Source of the DNA: Sphingobium cupriresistens
Lineage (GTDB): Bacteria; Pseudomonadota; Alphaproteobacteria; Sphingomonadales; Sphingomonadaceae
NCBI RefSeq assembly: GCF_004152865.1
Contig: NZ_SEOO01000010.1
Location: forward strand, 47,971-111,970
DNA: 64,000 nt
Reading direction: 5' to 3'
Below the pieces are notes generated by a model that was not told the DNA's origin, ran no database searches, and saw only the letters and a list, made by a program, of their open reading frames with translations. Positions 9,425 through 17,265 of this stretch are shown here, piece after piece; position 1 is the stretch's first letter, and every line of letters begins with the position of its first letter. Position numbers and translations under genes: made by a program.

Positions 9425-10252
9425 GTGAAAATATTGGACGGTAAGATCGCGCTGGTTTCCGGTTCCGGTCGGGGTATCGGCAAGGCGATCGCGCTCAAGC
9501 TGGCGGGCAATGGCGCGCATGTCGTAGTCAACGACCTGGACAATGATGTCGCACAGGCGACTGCGGCGGAGATCGAGGCGCTGGGTGTGCGTGCCGTGGT
9601 GTGCGTGGGTGATGTGACGGCGGCGGATTTCGGCGAAAAATTTGTGGCCGCCGCGGTCGATGCCTTCGGCACGATCGACATCATCGTTAACAATGCCGGT
9701 TACGCCTGGGACTCGGTGCTGCAAAAGACCAGCGACGAACAATGGATGGCGATGCTGGACGTGCATCTGAGCGCCCCGTTCCGCATCCTGCGCGCCGCGC
9801 AACCGGTTATCGCCACTGCGGCCAAGGCGGAAATTGCCGAACATGGCCGTGCGCAGCGTCGCACGGTCGTCAATATCTCATCGGTCGCGGGGCTGGGGGG
9901 CAATGCCGGGCAGGCAGGCTATGCCGCGGGGAAGGCCGGGATCGTCGGCCTGACCAAGACCGTGATGAAGGAATGGGGGCGCTATAATGTCACGGTCAAC
10001 GCCGTTGCTTTCGGCGCGATCATGACGCGGATGACCGCAGGGGAGGCCGGCAGTTCGACCATCAATGTCAAGGGCAAGGACATCAAGGCCGGGGTCAGCG
10101 ACGAAATTCTCGAAGCGATGGAAAAAGGTATTCCGCTGGGCCGTGCCGGAACGCCGGAGGAAGCGGCGGGCGCTGTCTATCTGCTGTGCCTGCCGGAAGC
10201 CGATTATATCACCGGCCAGGTGATCGTTGCGGGTGGCGGCTGGCAATTATAG
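9425..10252 (+). CDS. Short-chain dehydrogenase/reductase (MFE-2-like context)
   Basis: 275 residues from GTG 9425 (reads M-KILDGKIALVSGSGRGIG). SGSGRGIG is the nucleotide loop, NNAG the central motif, NISSV the catalytic Ser strand, and YAAGKAG the YxxxK pair. An insertion between strands 4 and 5 (AEIAEHGRAQRRT) lengthens it relative to typical 250-residue SDRs. This is seen in the dehydrogenase units that partner MaoC hydratases. It sits 18 bp after the MaoC gene, so an (R)-3-hydroxyacyl-CoA dehydrogenase role is a reasonable inference. Confidence 0.88.
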   Translation: MKILDGKIALVSGSGRGIGKAIALKLAGNGAHVVVNDLDNDVAQATAAEIEALGVRAVVCVGDVTAADFGEKFVAAAVDAFGTIDIIVNNAGYAWDSVLQKTSDEQWMAMLDVHLSAPFRILRAAQPVIATAAKAEIAEHGRAQRRTVVNISSVAGLGGNAGQAGYAAGKAGIVGLTKTVMKEWGRYNVTVNAVAFGAIMTRMTAGEAGSSTINVKGKDIKAGVSDEILEAMEKGIPLGRAGTPEEAAGAVYLLCLPEADYITGQVIVAGGGWQL

Positions 10253-10260
10253 GGAGGAAG

Positions 10261-10290
10261 GGGGCGGCGAACCGGCATCGCGACCGCCCC
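10261..10290. terminator. Hairpin between convergent operons
   Basis: GGGGCGG (10261-10267) pairs with CCGCCCC (10284-10290) around a 16-base loop. It is followed by a pyrimidine-rich run (about 10291-10303). It lies between the convergent ends of the beta-oxidation operon and the SDR at 10307. Confidence 0.5.
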
Positions 10291-10306
10291 TCTCGTTCTT
10301 TTCAAT

Positions 10307-11083
10307 TCAGCCGCAACCGACCACGCCGCCATCCACGGGAATTTGCGCGCCCGTCACATAGCCGCCTGCCCGCGAACACAGAAATATGACGATACCGGCG
10401 ATGTCGTCCGGCTTGCCCAGGCGACGCAGCGGGATATGGGCTAGAAGCCCCGGATCGACATTGTCGTCGTCGCGCATATGCGCCGTCATCTTCGTGGGGA
10501 AAAAGCCTGGAATGACTGCATTTACGGTAATGTTGCGCGCGGCCAAGTCCCCGGCCAGGTCGCGCGTCATCATATGAACGGCGGCCTTGCTGGCGGCGTA
10601 GCTATAGGCGTTCAAGCGCTCCGTCTTCATGCCCGCGACCGAACCGATGTTGATGATCCGTGCAGGATCGTCGGCAGTCGCACTGGCGCCCAATTCGGGC
10701 AGCAATTCACGCACCATGGTGAAAGGCGTCTGTACATTGACGGCCATCACGCCTGGCCATGCCTTGTCGGGGAAATTGTCTATATCGCCGCCCCAGGTCT
10801 TGCCCGCATTATTGACGAGGATGTGGCACGCGCCCATCGTATTGCGATAGCGCGCCACCAGATCGACCGCCGCCTCCGGCGTAGACAGATCGGCAGGCAG
10901 GGGGATGCACCTTCCCAGTACCGACATTTCGCTGGCCGCGGCCTCACAAATATCGGCTTTGCGCGATGTGATCGCCACGGTTGCGCCCGCGCGCAGAAGC
11001 CCCTCGGCGATCATGCGGCCAAGCCCTTGCGCACCGCCGGTGACGAGCGCCTGCTTGCCTGCAAGACTGAACAGGTCGCTCAC
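10307..11083 (-). CDS. Short-chain dehydrogenase/reductase
   Basis: 258 residues beginning MSDLFSLAGKQALVTGG. TGGAQGLGR binds the nucleotide, NNAG follows, then NIGSVAG with the catalytic Ser and YSYAASKAA with Tyr/Lys. It ends YVTGAQIPVDGG. Its start overlaps the end of the MDR gene upstream (11080-11083), so the two form one transcript from the 12081-12303 promoter region. This fold resembles gluconate-5-dehydrogenase-like and 3-oxoacyl reductase-like members; the substrate is not known. Confidence 0.92.
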   Translation of the reverse strand: MSDLFSLAGKQALVTGGAQGLGRMIAEGLLRAGATVAITSRKADICEAAASEMSVLGRCIPLPADLSTPEAAVDLVARYRNTMGACHILVNNAGKTWGGDIDNFPDKAWPGVMAVNVQTPFTMVRELLPELGASATADDPARIINIGSVAGMKTERLNAYSYAASKAAVHMMTRDLAGDLAARNITVNAVIPGFFPTKMTAHMRDDDNVDPGLLAHIPLRRLGKPDDIAGIVIFLCSRAGGYVTGAQIPVDGGVVGCG

Positions 11084-12081
11084 ATCGTCACCACGACTTT
11101 GCCGAATTTATGCGCGTCGCGCAGGTGGAGCAGCGCTTCCTTGGCCTGCGCCAAAGGATAGGACGCCTCGATCACCGGCTTGATCTTATGTTCATCCGCA
11201 AAGGCCAGCATGTCCTGGAAATCCTGCGGATCGCCGACCTGGCTGCCGACGATGCTGGCGCTTTTCAGGAATATGTCGGTCGCGTTGAACTTGATCTCGT
11301 TCCCTGCCGTCGAACCATAGATGACGATGCGCGCGCCTGGATTGATGGCGCGGACATAGTTCGAAAAGCTGGGCGAAGGTGCGCCGTCCAGCACTACGTC
11401 GATGCCGCCGGTCAGCTTGCCGACTTGTTTGCGCCAGTCGGGATCGGTGTAGAGCAGGCCGCCCTTGGCCCCCATGGCGATGGCGCGGTCTATAACATCC
11501 TGACTTTCGCCCGTGACATAGACATTGGCGCCCTTGGCGACCGCGAAGGCAAGACCGAACGTGGCGACGCCGCCGCCCACGCCGCTGATGAGCAGCGTTT
11601 CGCCCGCCTGCAACCGCCCCTTGAACATCAGCGCCCGCCACGAGGTGAGCGCCGTCAACGGCATGGCGCCCGCTTCCTCGAAGCTCATGAATGCAGGCTT
11701 TGGCGCCAGATTTTCGACCGGCACGCAGATATATTCGGCAATGGTGCCAGCAAAGGGCATCCCCAGCAGGCCGAAATCGGCGGCGGGCGCGTGGCGGTTG
11801 GAACCCCAATTGCGCGCAGGATAGAGGACGACCTCGTCGCCTTCGCTGACGCCCGAAACGCTCTCTCCGATCATGTCCACGACACCCGCGCCGTCGCAAC
11901 CCAGCGTGACGGGCACGGTCATGCCGGGATATTGGCCATGGGTTATGAACAATTCGCGGTGGTTGACCGACGCGGCCTTTATCGCGACGCGGACCTCGCC
12001 TGGCCCTGGCACCGGCGTTTCGACGTCCGCCACCACGACGGAATCGGGTCCGTCGATCTTTTCGAGATACAGGGCCTTCAT
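11080..12081 (-). CDS. Zinc-free quinone oxidoreductase-like MDR protein
   Basis: ATG 12081 (MKALYLEKIDG) is chosen over an upstream in-frame TTG because AGGAAAGG is well spaced from it, giving 333 residues. The N-terminal GroES-like domain contains KAASVNHRELFITHGQYPG and LGCDGAGVV. The Rossmann domain has LLISGVGGGVATFGLAFAVAKGA. The cysteine cluster for structural zinc is absent, and so are the catalytic zinc ligands. This is typical of the QOR/crotonyl-CoA-reductase-like branch, which uses NADPH to reduce activated alkenes. It is divergent from the LuxR-type regulator, with a perfect palindrome between them. Confidence 0.9.
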   Translation of the reverse strand: MKALYLEKIDGPDSVVVADVETPVPGPGEVRVAIKAASVNHRELFITHGQYPGMTVPVTLGCDGAGVVDMIGESVSGVSEGDEVVLYPARNWGSNRHAPAADFGLLGMPFAGTIAEYICVPVENLAPKPAFMSFEEAGAMPLTALTSWRALMFKGRLQAGETLLISGVGGGVATFGLAFAVAKGANVYVTGESQDVIDRAIAMGAKGGLLYTDPDWRKQVGKLTGGIDVVLDGAPSPSFSNYVRAINPGARIVIYGSTAGNEIKFNATDIFLKSASIVGSQVGDPQDFQDMLAFADEHKIKPVIEASYPLAQAKEALLHLRDAHKFGKVVVTM

Positions 12082-12199
12082 GGTCAACCTTTCCTGATGT
12101 GCCGGCCCGGCGGTTCGGGTCGCCTGCCTTTTTCATGGACGGCGCGTGTGCGACGCAGCCTTGAGGTTTCCCCAGGACAATATCTGGCGCGAATGATGA

Positions 12200-12215
12200 C
12201 CTATCTGAGGATAGG
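12200..12215. promoter_or_regulatory. Candidate regulon palindrome (site B)
   Basis: CCTATC-TGAG-GATAGG has perfect 6-bp inverted arms with a 4-base spacer. It lies in the divergent region between the MDR/SDR operon and the MalT-like luxR gene. It could serve both directions and allow autoregulation. Confidence 0.6.
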
Positions 12216-12245
12216 AAAAGGGGATTGCATTTAGGATTTCACAGG

Positions 12246-12258
12246 TCAGAATATATTT
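12246..12258. promoter_or_regulatory. AT-rich element upstream of luxR-type gene
   Basis: TCAGAATATATTT is exactly the reverse complement of 567-579 in front of the FAH/gntR pair. It lies about 45 bp upstream of the regulator start at 12303, a suitable place for a promoter or operator. Confidence 0.4.
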
Positions 12259-12302
12259 AGAACGATAAAACGAATCGTGCCACGCAGCACGAACAGGAGA
12301 GA

Positions 12303-14987
12303 ATGATGGCTGTGGTCCCAACGATCGTCCTGCCGCCCCGGATAACGCCGACGCTGATCGAGCGTCCGGCGCTGGCCGCCCTGACCGAAAAGGTCGCCCA
12401 AGCGCGTCTGACCATGGTGTCCGCCCCCGCTGGCAGCGGCAAGACGACGGCGATGCTTTACTGGGCGGAAAGGCTGCGGGCGCAAGGTCGGCCCGTGCTG
12501 TGGCTGGCGGCGCGGGCCGGCATCGGCAACAAGACATCCTTCCTGCTGGCGCTCAAGGCCGCGGGGAATGCTCTGCGTCTCGACTGGCCCGACCTTGCCG
12601 GGGATGCCGATGACGCGGTCTGGCTCAGGACGTTATCGACGGTCGTGGAACCCAGGCCCGTCATCATCATCGACGACGCCCAATTGCTCGACGAACAGAC
12701 CATCGCCTTCATCGCGCAACTGTCGTCAAGCGCGCGCGACGGGCTGACGATGATCGTGGCGGCGCGCGGCGTCGTCGGCCTGCCGCTGGCGCGGATGCGG
12801 GCGCTCGGCTTTCTGGTCGAAGTGGGCAACAGCGATCTGTCCTTCACCTTGGCTGAAGCTACCCAATTGGTGACTAAGAGCATCGGCGCGCCGATCGATT
12901 CGCGCGATTTGCAGGACATCGTGCGAGATACGCAGGGATGGGTGTCGGGCGTCGTCATCGCGTGCGACCTCTACCGGCGCGGGATGCAGGGCGGCGGCAA
13001 TCTGCGGCTGACCGGCCTGCGCCCGGAGTTTGCGGAATATTTCCACGAGGAAGTCCTGGGCCTTCAGCCGGACCATGTGCGACGCTTTCTGGTCGACACG
13101 TCGATCCTCGACGAACTGACCCCGTCGGCCTGCGCAGCGGTCACCGGAGACGAAGACGCGCGCGTGATGCTGGATCATGTCTTTCGTCAGGGACTGTTTC
13201 TCAACGCCGTCGATCAGGAACATGGCCGCTACGCCTATCATCGCCTGTTCCGCGAGATGGTGCTGGGTCGCCTGATGGACCGTGCGCCCGCCCGCGCCAC
13301 GATGACGCACTGCCGCGCGAGCAACCATTTCGCGGAGACCGGCGACATCGTAACGGCGATCGAACATGCGCGCTTGAGCGGGGACCAGGGCTTCCTGGCC
13401 GCGCAACTGGATCGGCTGGCCGAACGGCTGACCTATTCGGGCTATCTCTACCGAATTGACGAACTGAGCGCGGATCTGCCCTGGAGTGTGCTGGCGCAGC
13501 ATCCCTATTTGTTGTTGGCATTGGCGTGGCGACGGATACGGCAATTATCCTTCGCCGCTGCCGACCGGCTGATTGCCACGGCGCGCTCGATCCATGATGC
13601 GCGCAGTCAGGGCGATGCGATGTCCGCCCATGAAAGCGAACAGCTTGACCTGATGATCCGACATCGGCTCGTGATGCTGGCCGCGGCGCGCGACGACATG
13701 GTCAATGTGGAGGCGGAGGCCGAGCCGCTGCTGGCCGAAATGGCCGAAAGCCATGCCTATCTGAGCTGCACATTGTTGGCGCAGCTGATGTCGGCGCGCC
13801 GCGAACTCTATCATTTTCAGGACATGCTCAAACTGGAGGCGGAAACCCGGCGCGCCTTGTCCCGTCCGGGATCGGACTTTGCTTCGATCGCGCTCAAGGC
13901 ATCGGTCGCCCCGACATTGATGGCCCAGGGCAAGACCCAACTGGCGCATCGTTTTCTGGACGAGGCATTGACGCTGGCCAGGGAGATACACGGCGAAGGA
14001 TCGGGCCTTGCCGCCTTGCCCGCGCTGCCGATGGCGGAACTTCTCTATGATGCTGGCGATATGGACAGTGCGACCGATCTGGTCGAACGCCATCTGCCGG
14101 TCGTGCGGCAATGGGGCTTTGCGGACCAGATGGCGTCGGGCTATATCGTCAACGCCCGTCTGCGCGCGGCGCGTGGCGATCTGCCCGGCGCGCTCACGAC
14201 GCTCAACGACGCGCATCTGGTCGCGATCGAATGTGGGCTGGACCGGATGCGGGCGTTCATCGTGGCCGAAGAAGTCCGTTTGCTCATCAAGGCGGGGCAG
14301 ATCGAGGAAGCAGAGCAGCATTTCGCGGCGGGCGATCCGCAACTGGATGGCGAACCGGTCCCCACGCTGCACCCCACCCGTCGCAACGAGAGTATCGCGA
14401 TCGCCTGGCTGCGGATCGAAATGCAGCGGCATCGGCTTGGCCGGGCGCGCAAGGTCGCGCATCGCTGGCTGGAATTCGTCAAGCGGGCAGGCGCTGTGCG
14501 ATCGGCGGTCACGTTCGAACTGCTGCTGGCTGAAATCGCCGTGTTGCAGGGCAATCGGTCCGAAGCGCGTCGGGCGGTTCGCACCGCTGTGGAAATGGCC
14601 GAACCGGCGGGCTGGGTCCGCACCTTCATCGACGAAGGCGAAGTGATCGCGTCGCTACTGACCGAAGCCTATGCGCAGGGACCGGAACTGGAAACCCCGG
14701 CTGACCGTTTCGCCGTGCGATTGGTGTCGATGATGCGCAGTGGTCCGCAGATCGAAACGGATGAGGATGACCAGGATGATTTCGGCCTGACCGGCCGCCT
14801 CGCCAATCGCGAAGTTGACATATTGACCATGGTCAGCGGCGGTTTGCGCAACCGCGAAATCGGGGACCGGCTGGGACTGACCGAAGGCACGGTCAAATGG
14901 TATATGCAGCAGATATATGACAAGCTGGGCGTGCGGCGGCGGCCGCAGGCGGTGCTGCGCGCGCGCCAGTTGGGTATCCTGCCCTGA
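12303..14987 (+). CDS. MalT-like ATP-dependent LuxR-family transcriptional activator
   Basis: An 894-residue STAND-type regulator. The N-terminal P-loop is APAGSGKTT (Gly44/Lys47 region), and the Walker B-like strand is PVIIIDDAQLL at about 119-129. A winged-helix/NOD region follows, then a long helical, TPR-like sensor (about 330-800). The C-terminal LuxR HTH has LANREVDILTMVSGGLRNREIG followed by TEGTVKWYMQQIYDKLGV. MalT/AlkS-type proteins oligomerise with ATP and inducer and activate catabolic promoters. The start is ATG 12303 or the adjacent ATG 12306, behind AGGAGAG. It is the largest regulator here and central among operons bearing the palindrome, so it is the leading candidate reader of that site. 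Confidence 0.9.
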   Translation: MMAVVPTIVLPPRITPTLIERPALAALTEKVAQARLTMVSAPAGSGKTTAMLYWAERLRAQGRPVLWLAARAGIGNKTSFLLALKAAGNALRLDWPDLAGDADDAVWLRTLSTVVEPRPVIIIDDAQLLDEQTIAFIAQLSSSARDGLTMIVAARGVVGLPLARMRALGFLVEVGNSDLSFTLAEATQLVTKSIGAPIDSRDLQDIVRDTQGWVSGVVIACDLYRRGMQGGGNLRLTGLRPEFAEYFHEEVLGLQPDHVRRFLVDTSILDELTPSACAAVTGDEDARVMLDHVFRQGLFLNAVDQEHGRYAYHRLFREMVLGRLMDRAPARATMTHCRASNHFAETGDIVTAIEHARLSGDQGFLAAQLDRLAERLTYSGYLYRIDELSADLPWSVLAQHPYLLLALAWRRIRQLSFAAADRLIATARSIHDARSQGDAMSAHESEQLDLMIRHRLVMLAAARDDMVNVEAEAEPLLAEMAESHAYLSCTLLAQLMSARRELYHFQDMLKLEAETRRALSRPGSDFASIALKASVAPTLMAQGKTQLAHRFLDEALTLAREIHGEGSGLAALPALPMAELLYDAGDMDSATDLVERHLPVVRQWGFADQMASGYIVNARLRAARGDLPGALTTLNDAHLVAIECGLDRMRAFIVAEEVRLLIKAGQIEEAEQHFAAGDPQLDGEPVPTLHPTRRNESIAIAWLRIEMQRHRLGRARKVAHRWLEFVKRAGAVRSAVTFELLLAEIAVLQGNRSEARRAVRTAVEMAEPAGWVRTFIDEGEVIASLLTEAYAQGPELETPADRFAVRLVSMMRSGPQIETDEDDQDDFGLTGRLANREVDILTMVSGGLRNREIGDRLGLTEGTVKWYMQQIYDKLGVRRRPQAVLRARQLGILP

Positions 14988-15001
14988 TCGCTTGTCCTGC
15001 G

Positions 15002-15017
15002 CCTATCGAAGGATAGA
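15002..15017. promoter_or_regulatory. Candidate regulon palindrome (site C)
   Basis: CCTATC-GAAG-GATAGA: five inner base pairs are perfect with a 4-base spacer. It lies 52 bp upstream of the ATG of the beta-keto acid cleavage enzyme gene. Confidence 0.55.
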
Positions 15018-15068
15018 TTGCGCGCCTCAGGGCGCCTGCCATCGCGCTGCTGCGTGAAAGGAACCATC

Positions 15069-15998
15069 ATGGCCAAACGTAAAGTCATCATCAGCTGCGC
15101 CATCACCGGCGCAATCCATACGCCGTCCATGTCGCCCTATCTGCCGGTGACGGCGCAGGAAATCGCGGAATCGGCCGTCGGCGCGGCGGAGGCCGGGGCG
15201 GCGATCATCCACCTACACGCCCGCAATCCCGTCGACGGGCGCCCCGACCAGAATCCCGACCTGTTCGCGCCCTTCCTTCAGGTTATCAAGCAGCGCAGCG
15301 ATGCGGTGCTCAACCTGACGACCGGCGGCCATCCGTCCATGAGCGTGCAGGAACGCATCCGCCCGGCCCAGACATTCGCCCCCGAAGTCGCCAGCCTGAA
15401 TATGGGGACGATGGGCTTTGGCCTGTTTCCTATGCTGGACCGGTTCAAGGATTTCAAGCATGACTGGGAAGCTGCCGCGCTCGAAGCGTCGCGGGATCTG
15501 GTTTTCAAAAATACCTATGCGGACATCGAGCATCTGCTGGCGACGCTGTCGCCGCTCGGCACGCGGTTCGAATTTGAATGTTACGACACCAGCCATCTCT
15601 ATAACCTTAAATATTTCCTCGATCGCGGACTGGTGAAGGCGCCGTTGTTCATCCAGACCTGCTTTGGCATATTGGGTGGCATCGGCAGCCATCCCGACGA
15701 CATCATGCACATGAAGCGCACGGCCGACCGGCTGTTTGGCGATCAATATCAATGGTCGGTGCTGGGCGCAGGCGCGCGCCAGATGAGCATCGTCGCAATG
15801 GCCGCGTCGATGGGCGGCAATGTGCGCGTGGGGCTGGAAGATTCGCTATGGGGCGGTCCCGGTCGCCTGGCCCGGACCAATGCGGAACAGGTCGCGACCG
15901 CGCGGCAGATCATCGAAGGCATGGGGCTGGAAATCGCTACCCCGGACGAGGCGCGCGCCATTCTCGACCTCAAGGGTGCGGATCGGACCAGCATCTGA
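15069..15998 (+). CDS. Beta-keto acid cleavage enzyme (BKACE, DUF849)
   Basis: 309 residues from ATG 15069 (MAKRKVIISCAITG); the upstream extension overlaps the operator. This is the BKACE TIM barrel. IIHLHARNP gives the zinc ligands His48 and His50, VGLEDSLWGG gives the third ligand at about Glu257, and FEFECYDTSHL contributes the active-site glutamate. NLTTGG binds the substrate carbonyl. BKACEs condense a beta-keto acid with acetyl-CoA, giving acetoacetate plus a new acyl-CoA, a CoA-transferring C-C cleavage. It overlaps the racemase gene by one base and is co-transcribed with it. Confidence 0.9.
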   Translation: MAKRKVIISCAITGAIHTPSMSPYLPVTAQEIAESAVGAAEAGAAIIHLHARNPVDGRPDQNPDLFAPFLQVIKQRSDAVLNLTTGGHPSMSVQERIRPAQTFAPEVASLNMGTMGFGLFPMLDRFKDFKHDWEAAALEASRDLVFKNTYADIEHLLATLSPLGTRFEFECYDTSHLYNLKYFLDRGLVKAPLFIQTCFGILGGIGSHPDDIMHMKRTADRLFGDQYQWSVLGAGARQMSIVAMAASMGGNVRVGLEDSLWGGPGRLARTNAEQVATARQIIEGMGLEIATPDEARAILDLKGADRTSI

Positions 15999-17092
15999 TG
16001 ACGCAGCCATCCGGACCTCTTGCGGGTATCCGTATCGTCGAAATCGACGCGATCGGCCCGGTGCCGCTGGCGGCGATGCTGCTGGCGGACATGGGGGCGC
16101 AAATCGTGCGCGTGGCGCGCCCGCCATCTGCGGGCGTAGGCGATTGGGAGGATGTCGGCGGCGACATTCTGCATCGCAGCCGCACCGTCACCTATCTGGA
16201 CCTGAAACGGGAGGATGACCGCGCACGATTGCTCGACCTGATCGCGTGCGCTGATGGATTGATCGAAGGCTATCGGCCCGGCGTCATGGAACGGCTTGGC
16301 GTGGGTCCCGACATTTGCCTGGCGCGCAATCCCCGGCTGGTGTTTGGCCGTATGACCGGATGGGGCCAATCTGGTCCGATGGCGATGCGGGCGGGGCATG
16401 ACATCAATTATCTGTCGATCACCGGCGCGCTGCACGCGATGGGCGCGCAAGGGGCGCCGCCGCTTGTGCCGCTTAATCTGGTGGGCGACTATGGCGGCGG
16501 AGCGATGTTCCTGATTTTCGGCCTGCTCAGCGCCCTGTTATCGGCGCAAAGGACCGGGCAGGGGCAGGTGGTCGATGCTTGCATAACGGACGGTGTGGCG
16601 TCGTTGATGAGCCTTTTTTACGCATGGCAGTCCAAGGGGCTTTGGACGGACGCACCGGCTTCGAACCTGCTGGATGGCGCGGCGCCTTTCTATCGCTGCT
16701 ATGCCTGCGCGGATGGGCGGCATGTCGCGGTCGGTTGTCTGGAACCCAAATTCTTCGCACAGATGGTTGAGGGTCTTGGTCTTGGCCATCGGCGGTACGA
16801 CCAGAATGACCGGGCGGGCTGGCCCGCGATGCAAGCCGATTTCGAAGCCGCCTTCGCCACGCGGCCGCGCGACGCATGGGCCGCCCATTTTGCGGACAGC
16901 GATGCCTGCGTCACCCCTGTTCTGGCGATGGGCGAAGCGCCGGAACATCCGCACAATCGAGCGCGCGGCACTTTTGTCCAACGCGGAGGAAGCGCCCAGC
17001 CCGCGCCTGCGCCACGGCTTGATCGCACGTCGGGCGCGATCGCCGAACCGGCGGTCGCAGACATTGCCGACCTTGTCCGCCGCTGGGCCTGA
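15998..17092 (+). CDS. Alpha-methylacyl-CoA racemase (CoA-transferase family III fold)
   Basis: 364 residues starting at the ATG that shares a base with the previous stop. AGHDINYLSITGAL supplies His134, NLVGDYGGGAM supplies Asp164, and CLEPKFF supplies Glu249. The 30- and 85-residue spacings equal those of the catalytic His126/Asp156/Glu241 of mycobacterial MCR. This is strong evidence for 2-methylacyl-CoA epimerisation rather than CoA transfer. Such racemases are needed when (2R)-methyl-branched acyl-CoAs, for example steroid or isoprenoid side chains, must enter beta-oxidation. The gene is co-transcribed with the BKACE. Confidence 0.9.
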   Translation: MTQPSGPLAGIRIVEIDAIGPVPLAAMLLADMGAQIVRVARPPSAGVGDWEDVGGDILHRSRTVTYLDLKREDDRARLLDLIACADGLIEGYRPGVMERLGVGPDICLARNPRLVFGRMTGWGQSGPMAMRAGHDINYLSITGALHAMGAQGAPPLVPLNLVGDYGGGAMFLIFGLLSALLSAQRTGQGQVVDACITDGVASLMSLFYAWQSKGLWTDAPASNLLDGAAPFYRCYACADGRHVAVGCLEPKFFAQMVEGLGLGHRRYDQNDRAGWPAMQADFEAAFATRPRDAWAAHFADSDACVTPVLAMGEAPEHPHNRARGTFVQRGGSAQPAPAPRLDRTSGAIAEPAVADIADLVRRWA

Positions 17093-17158
17093 GCGATCTG
17101 TGACGGCTGCGCCATAAATACAACGATAGACAGATTTGTTTGTAACTGTGCAATGATT

Positions 17159-17174
17159 CCTGCCGAAAGGTAGG
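17159..17174. promoter_or_regulatory. Candidate regulon palindrome (site D)
   Basis: CCTGCC-GAAA-GGTAGG, 5 of 6 arm positions paired, about 92 bp upstream of the TonB-dependent receptor start. It differs at only two positions from site E at 30593. Confidence 0.5.
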
Positions 17175-17265
17175 TGGAGAAAAACGGCCGCAAAGGCCTC
17201 TATGCTCCGTCGGGACGATGCCTGCGCAAAGAACAGGTGGTCCCAATGATCCTGGGAGAGAGAGA

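Noticed and set aside
8156..9844. A 562-residue open frame on the minus strand
   Set aside because: It is antisense to the acyl-CoA dehydrogenase, MaoC and SDR genes, which have full family motifs; no motif is visible in the minus frame.
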